Origin: Gemmatimonadales bacterium UBA1120
GTDB lineage: Bacteria > Gemmatimonadota > Gemmatimonadetes > Longimicrobiales > Gaopeijiaceae
NCBI GenBank assembly: GCA_002313925.1
Contig: DCAZ01000081.1
Location: 1 to 26,171, forward strand
DNA: 26,171 nucleotides
Reading direction: 5' to 3'
Of the stretch, positions 20,234-26,171 are shown in pieces (within the stretch, counting starts at the first letter, position 1; every line of letters starts with the position of its first letter). Under the pieces are notes generated by a model that made no database searches, was not told the origin of the DNA, and saw only the letters and a list, made by a program, of their open reading frames with translations. The translations under genes and the position numbers were made by a program.

Positions 20234-21273
20234 TGCTCCTCCGTGAAGTCCTCATCTCCGCTTGTGTCTGAATTCGAGGACCTGGCCTGACCAAGTGAGA
20301 GACCAAGTGCCCAAGTGTAATACAGACCAATGATTGTGATCGGGACCCAACCTCCAAAGTGATATCCGAAAGCGAATGCTAGAGAGTCGGCACTGTCTAC
20401 ACCGTAAACTGTGCCGATAGCAAAATCTGAACCCGCGTGAAAGGTACCAAAAAATCCCGGAGCAGCAGGAAGAGCAACTGCAAAAGCGACTACCCCTGCA
20501 GTGAAGATCGCTGAGACAAAACCAGTGTCGATTCCAAATGCCAGCATACCCAACCAAAAAGAGAGAGCATGCCAGGTCCAGAAGACTAGTGTCCAAGTAA
20601 AACCGAGCAGCAAGAGTCTCACATCCCTCATGATCTTAATCGAGCTGATAAATGACTCGAGGATCTCGACTGAAGCCACTCCGATTTCCGGGCTTAGTAA
20701 CTGACCACACCACCCAGCAATGTTAATCACCAAGCGTGGAGCTACTGCGATCAAACAGAGCACTGATGTCACTACTATCACTATCAGTACAGCCAACCTG
20801 AGAAGGCCCGCCCCCCAACCTTCCGAAAGCGCCTCGATCGAAGGGAACCCAGAGGTATACACGGGAATGATCAGAAATAGCAAGAGAACCACACCATCCA
20901 TGAACCGTTCAACAACGAGTGACCCGAACGCCGCACTAGCAGAGACCGGTTCTAGACGGCTGAAGGTATACGCCCTGGCAAGATCTCCGACTCGCGCTGG
21001 CAGAAGATTATTCGCCATGAATGCGATTGAAACACTCGCAAACCTCGATCGGAGTCCTGTATCCGCTTTCACGGGTGTCAAGAGGATCTTCCACCGAAGT
21101 GCCCGGATGAAGTAACCAAAAGTTCCAACACCAATAGCGGCACTTAGAAGCCAGAGATCAGCCTCGGCGATGTTGGCGACGATGTCCGTTAACGATTCGC
21201 CTCGGAGTACCCACCAAAGAAGCAGAACAGTGACTAGGGCACCTGTAAGGGCTATGCCCCAGCGTCTCTTCAT
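20230..21273 (-). CDS. Flippase-like membrane protein (UPF0104, lysylphosphatidylglycerol synthase TM region family)
   Basis: A 347-residue integral membrane protein with about eight helices, starting MKRRWGIALTGALVTVLLLWWVL. It has the family motif around LRALRWKILL and the segment ANNLLPARVGDLARAY (about residues 87-102), with SLVVERFMDGVVLLL, then PAAPGFFGTFHAGSDFAIG (about 273-291). This family (PF03706) covers the membrane half of MprF, AglD-like proteins and many stand-alone proteins that may move lipids or lipid-linked sugars. No synthase domain follows, so it is not a full MprF. The C-terminal tail is polar and acidic (SGDEDFTEEH). It overlaps pdxJ upstream (ATGA) and ispE downstream (TTGA). 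The substrate is unknown. Confidence 0.85.
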   Translation of the reverse strand: MKRRWGIALTGALVTVLLLWWVLRGESLTDIVANIAEADLWLLSAAIGVGTFGYFIRALRWKILLTPVKADTGLRSRFASVSIAFMANNLLPARVGDLARAYTFSRLEPVSASAAFGSLVVERFMDGVVLLLFLIIPVYTSGFPSIEALSEGWGAGLLRLAVLIVIVVTSVLCLIAVAPRLVINIAGWCGQLLSPEIGVASVEILESFISSIKIMRDVRLLLLGFTWTLVFWTWHALSFWLGMLAFGIDTGFVSAIFTAGVVAFAVALPAAPGFFGTFHAGSDFAIGTVYGVDSADSLAFAFGYHFGGWVPITIIGLYYTWALGLSLGQARSSNSDTSGDEDFTEEH

Positions 21274-22004
21274 GCCTTTGACCGCGCCCGCCTCAAAATC
21301 TTGCTCATCTCACGCACAGCGTTTTCCATCCCAACCAATACCGCACGGGCGATGACACTGTGTCCGATATTCAACTCCTCAATCTCTTGTATCTCTGCAA
21401 CCCGGCTTACGTTCTCGTAGGTAAGCCCGTGTCCAGCATGAACTGCGAGTGCAAGATCCTGGGCAAGGGTAGCCGCATGACCCAATCTTTCAATCTGCTC
21501 TTCCTCTGGCTTCGCCCTCCAAGAGTTGGCGTATTCACCAGTGTGCAGTTCAACAGCGTCGGCTCCTAACTCAGCGGAACATCGTATTGATTCCTCGTCC
21601 GGATCGACGAATAGCACAGTCCTTATTCCACTCTCTCCCAAACTACGTATCGCCCCACCGATCTCCGCTCGTTTCGAATCTCTAGAAAGGTCTAGACCGC
21701 CTTCGGTAGTCACCTCCTCTCGGTTTTCAGGTACAAGGGTCACTTGCATGGGTCTGAGTTCGTGTGCGATCTCGAGGATATCAGAAGCGACAGCAAGCTC
21801 GAGATTTACTCCTGTCCGAACAATTTGCATCAAAAGTCGGAGATCTCGGTCCTGGATATGTCGTCGGTCTTCACGTAGATGGACTGTGATCCCGTCCACA
21901 CCGGCAAGTTCAGCGAGCACAGCTGCCCTTACGGGATCCGGTTCATCAGTACGCCGTGCCTGCCGCACAGTAGCCACGTGGTCTATGTTCAGATAGAAGC
22001 GCAT
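21270..22004 (-). CDS. pdxJ: Pyridoxine 5'-phosphate synthase
   Basis: Condenses 1-deoxyxylulose 5-phosphate with 3-amino-2-oxopropyl phosphate to pyridoxine 5'-phosphate (DXP-dependent vitamin B6 route). The 244-residue TIM-barrel protein has the family markers NIDHVATVRQARR (6-18), PVRAAVLAELAGVDGITVHLREDRRHI, LELA, VTLVPENREEVTTEGG, FVDPD, VELHTGEYA, AVHAGHGLTYENV and ELNIGHSVIARAVLVGM. The ATG at 22002-22004 begins MRFYLNIDHV. The stop overlaps the start of the flippase-like gene. PdxJ and IspE both belong to DXP-linked metabolism, which may explain the shared operon (inference). Confidence 0.97.
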   Translation of the reverse strand: MRFYLNIDHVATVRQARRTDEPDPVRAAVLAELAGVDGITVHLREDRRHIQDRDLRLLMQIVRTGVNLELAVASDILEIAHELRPMQVTLVPENREEVTTEGGLDLSRDSKRAEIGGAIRSLGESGIRTVLFVDPDEESIRCSAELGADAVELHTGEYANSWRAKPEEEQIERLGHAATLAQDLALAVHAGHGLTYENVSRVAEIQEIEELNIGHSVIARAVLVGMENAVREMSKILRRARSKA

Positions 22005-22136
22005 TTTTCCAATCGAAGCCTCACATTTAGCCCCTCTGTGACAGGTCCGTATCCGAAGACCATACGTATTACTTTACTAAGTCTCTTTTCTATAGGATAC
22101 CTAAAATCTCCTACTTAAAATCACATAGTTAGTAAT

Positions 22137-23411
22137 CTATTCAACACGGATGTCCGGACATCCCTTGAGTCTTCCGAGAAATGCGGGCGAGACCCGTGCC
22201 GTAATCGAAACCGTCATGTTCTCATCCACTCGATTAAGAATCTCGGCTTCTTGATAAATTTTTGAGATCATCCGTCCATTAGACACCGGGATGTGAGCCA
22301 CGACCTCGACCAACTTGGCCCGAACCCGAGCACCAAGTGTCTCCCTAAGTGCTAGCAATGTGCTCTTGTCTTTGGCAGATACAAAAACCGCGGGAGTAGG
22401 TTCGATGGCTCGAATCCGTCGACGAAGCATTTCTTCTTCCGCATGAGTGATAAGATCAACCTTGTTGAAAACGAGAACCTTACTGGCGTCCGCTAGGCCA
22501 AGTTCAGACAGTACACCCATCACCACATCATGCTGATCCTCCCAATCCTGCCTAGAAGCATCAATTACATGCAGTAGAACATTGGCTTCTTTCACTTCTT
22601 CCAGTGTAGAATGAAATGAGGCCACCAGATGATGTGGGAGTTTTCGGATGAAACCCACCGTGTCCGTGATTAGCGCCTGGTAGCCCTGGCCCAGATCGAC
22701 GCTACGGGTTGCCGAATCAAGTGTCGCAAAAAGACGATCTTCTATAAAGAGGTCCGAACCCGACAAGGAGCTTAGAAGGGAAGATTTGCCAGCGTTTGTA
22801 TAGCCCACCAACACTGCCTGGAAAGTTCCTTCTCTCTGCTGACGTTGAACCTCTCGAGCCTTCGCAACCTGGCGAAGCTTTGATCTTAGGATAGCGATAC
22901 GCTTCCGTATAAGTCGGCGATCGGTCTCAAGCTGAGTCTCCCCGGGACCCCTGAGTCCAATGCCACCCCGAATGCGCGAGAGGTGTATCCACATCCGTCG
23001 AAGTCGAGGAAGGAGATACTCTAGTTGTGCTAACTCAACCTGCATTCGAGCCTCACTCGAACGCGCACGCGTAGCGAAAATATCTAGGATCAATTCAGAG
23101 CGATCCATAACGCGGACACCGAGAAGCTCTTCGAGGTTTTTCCCCTGAGCGGGTGTGAGTTCCTCATCAAAGATTACCAAGTCCCCTTTTTGATCAGAGA
23201 CAAGTTCTTTGAGTTCTACTGCCTTACCCTCACCCAGGTACACTCTCGGATTAGGCTTAGTGATACGTTGAGTTAAGTATCCTACGACCTCGCCTCCAGC
23301 CGTGTCTGTTAAATGTGCGAGTTCCTCTAGATGATCTTCTATTAGAGCAGGATCGACGGCTTGACGGGGTGGTGCCCCAACCAGTATTGCCCTGTCCACA
23401 GGCGTGCGCAT
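22137..23411 (-). CDS. hflX: GTPase HflX
   Basis: A ribosome-binding GTPase that splits or rescues stalled 70S ribosomes in stress. The 424-residue protein has the N-terminal HflX domain (1-195) with TAGGEVVGYLTQR (38-50), YLGEGKAVEL, FDEELTPAQGKNLEE (81-95), and the linker RIRGGIGLRGPGETQLETDRR (147-166). The G domain has G1 GYTNAGKSSLL (203-213), G3 DTVGFIRKLPHHLV (250-263) and G4 NKVD (316-319), with a SAKD G5-like motif. A short C-terminal domain follows. It stands between cca and pdxJ with spacers of about 130 bases on each side, in which I saw no convincing promoter or terminator. hfq and hflKC are not nearby. Confidence 0.97.
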   Translation of the reverse strand: MRTPVDRAILVGAPPRQAVDPALIEDHLEELAHLTDTAGGEVVGYLTQRITKPNPRVYLGEGKAVELKELVSDQKGDLVIFDEELTPAQGKNLEELLGVRVMDRSELILDIFATRARSSEARMQVELAQLEYLLPRLRRMWIHLSRIRGGIGLRGPGETQLETDRRLIRKRIAILRSKLRQVAKAREVQRQQREGTFQAVLVGYTNAGKSSLLSSLSGSDLFIEDRLFATLDSATRSVDLGQGYQALITDTVGFIRKLPHHLVASFHSTLEEVKEANVLLHVIDASRQDWEDQHDVVMGVLSELGLADASKVLVFNKVDLITHAEEEMLRRRIRAIEPTPAVFVSAKDKSTLLALRETLGARVRAKLVEVVAHIPVSNGRMISKIYQEAEILNRVDENMTVSITARVSPAFLGRLKGCPDIRVE

Positions 23412-23545
23412 GTCGATGAGCTGAGTCGGTATCCCACTACCCTCCGGATATCTGTGTTCGTGGGATGTGCTGCTCAGTCATGAATAGTTAGAAAGCACCG
23501 TGTTTGAATAATGTGAATCTACTCGTATGAAAGACCGGTGAGAGT

Positions 23546-24829
23546 TCATTCCTCATAAGCACCCAACTTGGCCTCAACATGGGCCTTGAGAACCCCTCGT
23601 TCATTCTGGGTTGGGTCTGTGAGAACGAAGTCTAGTAGGTCTTCAAGTATTCGAGCAAAATTTGGACCTGGGCGTAGCCCGATGCGAATTAGGTCATTGC
23701 CACCAATGGCTAGATCGGAGATGCTCAACGGCACACCAGTCGCACGTATAAGGCGAGCACGGCGCCATGAGTCTACAACCTCAGATGGCGTCTTTATTAC
23801 AGAAGGATGAGCCCTTGCTCGTGCCAGTTCTAGACGAGCCAGGGCATTAAGCCGCTCTGGGCTATTTGAACTGAGCCAGCGGCGTATGGCTTCATCATCC
23901 GCATCTAACCCCGGAAGAGGACTAGCTGAGGCCTGCTGAGATGTTTCATCAGTCTGAGCATTTGAAAACCGAAGTCGAACAAGGATTCCGACGACCTTTT
24001 TAGGATCAAGCAAATGAAAGAACTGGGCCAGCCTTAGAAAGGCGTTGCCCGGAGGCAGTTCATCTATAGATGCAAGCGTAAACTCCCATCGATTCAAGGC
24101 GATTGAATGATCTGCCGTCCGAAGTTCGTCAAGTTCAGGGTAAAGTACGCCCAAGGCTCCTGCTTTCGCGTAAAGACTCAGGGTTCTTGAGGGAATACGA
24201 TGCTGATCCAAAGCCTTCAGAAGTTCGTCCCGAACCCGCTCGCACGAGAGACCTCTCAAGTGTTCTGTCCCATCACAGAGTGCTTTCCATGAAGCCTCGT
24301 CAATTTTGAGGTCAAAGCGCCCTGCGAATCGAAAGGCCCGAAGAATTCTGAGATAGTCTTCCGCAAATCTTTTCTCAGGAACACCGACAGTCTTGAGAAC
24401 GCCTGCCTCAAGATCTTTGAGCCCGCCAAAGGGATCGAGAAGTTTCTGCTCGATGGGATGCCACGCGAGGGCGTTTATCGTGAAATCTCGCCGTGCTAGG
24501 TCTTCCTCTATTGTGTCAGCGAAGGTTACTACGGCATGTCTTCCATCAGTTTCGATATCCTTACGAAAAGTCGTAACCTCAAATAAAGTCCCATCCCTAG
24601 CGAGCACTCCCACAGTGCCGTGTTCGATCCCTATCGGAACAGTTCTCTTAAACAGCTGTTCTATTTGCCGAGGCCGGGCCTGTGTGGTGAGGTCCCAGTC
24701 ACCCGCATAGTGACCCGACAGAATATCCCTGACTGCTCCTCCTACCGCCCATGTATCGTGACCCGCCTTTTGAAGCGTATCAGTAATCCAGTGGACTGCT
24801 GGAGGGGGCGAAAGTTGGACCGTGCTCAT
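23546..24829 (-). CDS. cca: CCA tRNA nucleotidyltransferase / poly(A) polymerase family
   Basis: Adds or repairs the 3' CCA end of tRNAs. A class II nucleotidyltransferase with 427 residues from the chosen start. The catalytic head has WAVGGAVRDIL (27-37), the metal-binding GDWDLTT (D44, D46), GTVGVLARDGTLFEVTTFRKD, and RRDFTINALAWHP; then FAEDYLRILRAFRFAGRF and ERVRDELLKAL in the neck. The tail is helical without a clear HD motif. Class II members include true CCA-adding enzymes and poly(A) polymerases; the tRNA-Gln here lacks an encoded CCA, so at least one CCA enzyme is needed. I choose ATG 24827-24829, which overlaps the SDR stop (ATGA); the open frame upstream to 24898 is inside that gene. 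Confidence 0.9.
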   Translation of the reverse strand: MSTVQLSPPPAVHWITDTLQKAGHDTWAVGGAVRDILSGHYAGDWDLTTQARPRQIEQLFKRTVPIGIEHGTVGVLARDGTLFEVTTFRKDIETDGRHAVVTFADTIEEDLARRDFTINALAWHPIEQKLLDPFGGLKDLEAGVLKTVGVPEKRFAEDYLRILRAFRFAGRFDLKIDEASWKALCDGTEHLRGLSCERVRDELLKALDQHRIPSRTLSLYAKAGALGVLYPELDELRTADHSIALNRWEFTLASIDELPPGNAFLRLAQFFHLLDPKKVVGILVRLRFSNAQTDETSQQASASPLPGLDADDEAIRRWLSSNSPERLNALARLELARARAHPSVIKTPSEVVDSWRRARLIRATGVPLSISDLAIGGNDLIRIGLRPGPNFARILEDLLDFVLTDPTQNERGVLKAHVEAKLGAYEE

Positions 24830-25584
24830 CCCACCAGGACAGCACCTCCGTTTACGTTCAGAACTTCTCCGGTGATATGACGTGCAAGCTCTGAACAAAG
24901 AAATAGGATCGGGCCAGCCACATCTTCAGCTGTCGCAATCCTACCTAGTGGAATCGATCGAGAGATCAGCTCCCGCCCCGCCCCCTCGAAGGCTGATGAC
25001 GACATCTCGGTGTCAATCCAACCTGGTGCCACGCAATTCACTGTAATATCTCGCGAGGCGAGCTCAATACAGAAGCTTTTGACAAAAGACATCATCGCTC
25101 CTTTGGTTGAAGCATAGTCGGCATGGAATGCTTCACCACGTTGGCCAGCTGTACTTCCGACAAGAACCAATCGCCCGTGATCTCGAAGACGGTGGGCAGC
25201 CGCACGACAGGTGTAGAATACAGAGTGTAGATTAGCCCCCAACGTCTTCTGCCATTGTTCGTTAGACATTTCCGCGATACTCGCTTCTTTGTTTGTCCAG
25301 ACCCCATGGTTCCCAACAAAGATGTCTAAGCCATCGAATTCCGTATCTACTCGTTTGAACAAGATTTCTACATCCCCAGGATCAGAAAGATCACCCATTT
25401 CTGCCCATGCAGGGACACCAATTTCGTGAAGTGCATCCAATGTCTTTTGTGCTTCCTCCGAACGGCTGTGATATCCGATACCTATACTAGCTCCAGCCCT
25501 AGCCAACAGGAGCGCTGTCGCTCGGCCTACTCCCCGCGATCCACCAGTTACCAGGGCATTCTTACCTGTGAGATCAATTAGCAT
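24826..25584 (-). CDS. Short-chain dehydrogenase/reductase (FabG-like)
   Basis: An NAD(P)-dependent oxidoreductase of the classical SDR family, 252 residues from the chosen ATG. The cofactor loop is TGGSRGVG (13-20); the usual NNAG motif is VGNHG here; the active site has the Ser in VGSTAGQRG and the Tyr/Lys in DYASTKG; the end has VNCVAPGWIDTEM and GEVLNVNGGAVLVG. R17 in the loop favours NADPH. It resembles beta-ketoacyl-ACP reductases, but SDRs are too broad to name the substrate, and no fatty-acid gene is adjacent. The frame is also open to a GTG at 25599; ATG 25584 gives the typical MLIDLTGKNALVTGG start. The stop overlaps cca. Confidence 0.88.
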   Translation of the reverse strand: MLIDLTGKNALVTGGSRGVGRATALLLARAGASIGIGYHSRSEEAQKTLDALHEIGVPAWAEMGDLSDPGDVEILFKRVDTEFDGLDIFVGNHGVWTNKEASIAEMSNEQWQKTLGANLHSVFYTCRAAAHRLRDHGRLVLVGSTAGQRGEAFHADYASTKGAMMSFVKSFCIELASRDITVNCVAPGWIDTEMSSSAFEGAGRELISRSIPLGRIATAEDVAGPILFLCSELARHITGEVLNVNGGAVLVG

Positions 25585-25680
25585 CTTAGGGTCTCTCACT
25601 AATCAGTTGGCTCACTTCTATATGAAAAGCTATAGCATAGTAGTATCGGACCTTTGATTAACACGATCTGATATTGACCA

Positions 25681-25971
25681 TTAAGAACTAGCACCGGAAT
25701 GCTGCATGATCACTCCCAAGACTAAGTCAGGGTCTTCCCCATCAAGTGCTAACTCACAGGCATAGGTGATCAACGCATCTGCGGTAAGAAGTTGAAAGGC
25801 ACTGTTCCGCACGCGCCCTGGAGACAATCGCGCTTGCTCTAGAGCATCACAGGCAATGTTCGTGAGGCCAAACACAGACACGGCAGTGACTCCCAACGCA
25901 TCAATCCAAGGTCCCAATTCTACCGGGGATGCTGGGCGTCGTTCGCTAATCCATGCCTTTAGGTCACTCAC
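25681..25971 (-). CDS. Small protein of unknown function coupled to alaS
   Basis: A 96-residue protein that I do not recognise. It appears mainly helical and soluble: an N-terminal SDLKAWISERRPASPVEL segment, then hydrophobic helices (ALGVTAVSVFGLTNIACDAL, FQLLTADALITYACELAL) and an acidic loop DGEDPDLVLG. No membrane helix, metal motif or catalytic pattern is obvious. The ATG at 25969-25971 overlaps the alaS stop as ATGA, so it is almost certainly translated together with alaS, which is why I trust it as a gene. A 96-base spacer to the dehydrogenase follows; it holds AT-rich stretches that could include a promoter, but none is convincing. Confidence 0.75.
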   Translation of the reverse strand: MSDLKAWISERRPASPVELGPWIDALGVTAVSVFGLTNIACDALEQARLSPGRVRNSAFQLLTADALITYACELALDGEDPDLVLGVIMQHSGASS

Positions 25972-26171
25972 CCCTCAGCCTCTCGGAGAAAATCCTTCAC
26001 GGTATTAGCACCAGACTCTAGCGCTTCATCAATCTTCGTGGTGTCTTCCACGCCAGCTTGAGCGATATGGGATTTACCTCCACCTCTTCCTCCTACAAAC
26101 GCGGACACTTCCCGAATCAATGCATCTGCACGCACACCTCTTGAGATCAGATCCTCACTCACAAACGCAAA
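25968..26171 (-). CDS. alaS: Alanyl-tRNA synthetase, C-terminal end only
   Basis: The last 67 codons of AlaRS; the frame remains open to the window edge, so the catalytic, editing and most of the C-Ala domains lie outside. The visible part is the DHHA1/C-Ala end: EDLISRGVRADALIREVSAF followed by the Gly-rich VGGRGGGKSHIAQAG, which is highly characteristic of this enzyme, then KIDEALESGANTVKDFLRE. The residues before the first internal GTG (FAF) are in frame, so the apparent start near 26162 is not a real one. In many bacteria recA and recX lie just upstream of alaS, outside this window. Confidence 0.93.
   Translation of the reverse strand, partial: FAFVSEDLISRGVRADALIREVSAFVGGRGGGKSHIAQAGVEDTTKIDEALESGANTVKDFLREAEG

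Noticed and set aside
21526..21996. 156-codon plus-strand open frame
   Set aside because: It is the antisense shadow of pdxJ; the Ser/Arg-rich composition is an artefact of reading the complement.
22005..22136. A 24-codon leader peptide overlapping the pdxJ start
   Set aside because: There is no ribosome binding site or meaningful codon repetition; it is too short to support.
1..26171. CRISPR arrays, insertion sequences, integrases, toxin-antitoxin or defence genes
   Set aside because: No regular repeats, transposase motifs, att-like duplications or defence-domain motifs were seen; the content is housekeeping.

Overview
The window is a dense block of bacterial housekeeping genes. All 26 protein genes I support and the single tRNA lie on the minus strand, so transcription runs from high to low coordinates. 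Cut genes lie at both edges: alaS at the right and pgsA at the left. No gap between genes exceeds about 230 bases. I see no insertion sequence, phage gene, integrase, CRISPR array or rRNA.

The organism is a free-living-type bacterium of moderate GC content. It has a membrane pyrophosphatase, the MEP isoprenoid pathway (ispE), a type I-beta DAHP synthase, a DUF2232 (YybS-like) membrane protein beside rplI, and a large secreted protein resembling the GWxTD group. Together these fit the Gemmatimonadota or a neighbouring phylum. That placement is inference and was not tested by a search.

Layout in transcription order. (1) 26171-23546: alaS 3' end, an unknown 96-aa protein, a short-chain dehydrogenase and the CCA-adding enzyme; alaS/unknown and SDR/cca overlap by 4 nt. 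(2) 23411-22137: hflX. (3) 22004-19229: pdxJ, a flippase-like membrane protein and ispE, joined by 4-nt overlaps, then tRNA-Gln(TTG). (4) 19187-17376: a large secreted protein of unknown function. (5) 17231-14940: prs, rplY, pth. (6) 14896-11577: hppA and an M20 peptidase joined by a TAATG overlap. (7) 11390-8706: a ribosomal cluster holding a fused S6-S18 gene, then DUF2232, rplI, rsfS and a possible small membrane ORF. (8) 8563-5072: smc. (9) 4861-3830: aroF. (10) 3599-1: dnaX, ybaB, recR, a small membrane protein and pgsA.

The genes serve translation (AlaRS, CCA addition, Pth, L25, L9, S6-S18, RsfS, HflX, tRNA-Gln), chromosome maintenance (SMC, DnaX, YbaB, RecR), precursor supply (Prs, PdxJ, IspE, AroF), envelope lipids (PgsA, flippase-like protein) and energy (HppA). 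The tRNA lacks an encoded CCA, which the CCA-adding enzyme in the same window would supply.

The strongest unusual observation is that ribosomal proteins S6 and S18, which normally meet as separate partners on the 30S platform, are encoded as one 230-residue chain with a charged linker of about 70 residues. A perfect RNA hairpin and a possible internal ribosome binding site sit exactly at the junction. Other points worth attention are a hairpin that masks the ribosome binding site of pgsA, the lineage-type secreted protein between tRNA-Gln and prs, and several inverted repeats in leaders.
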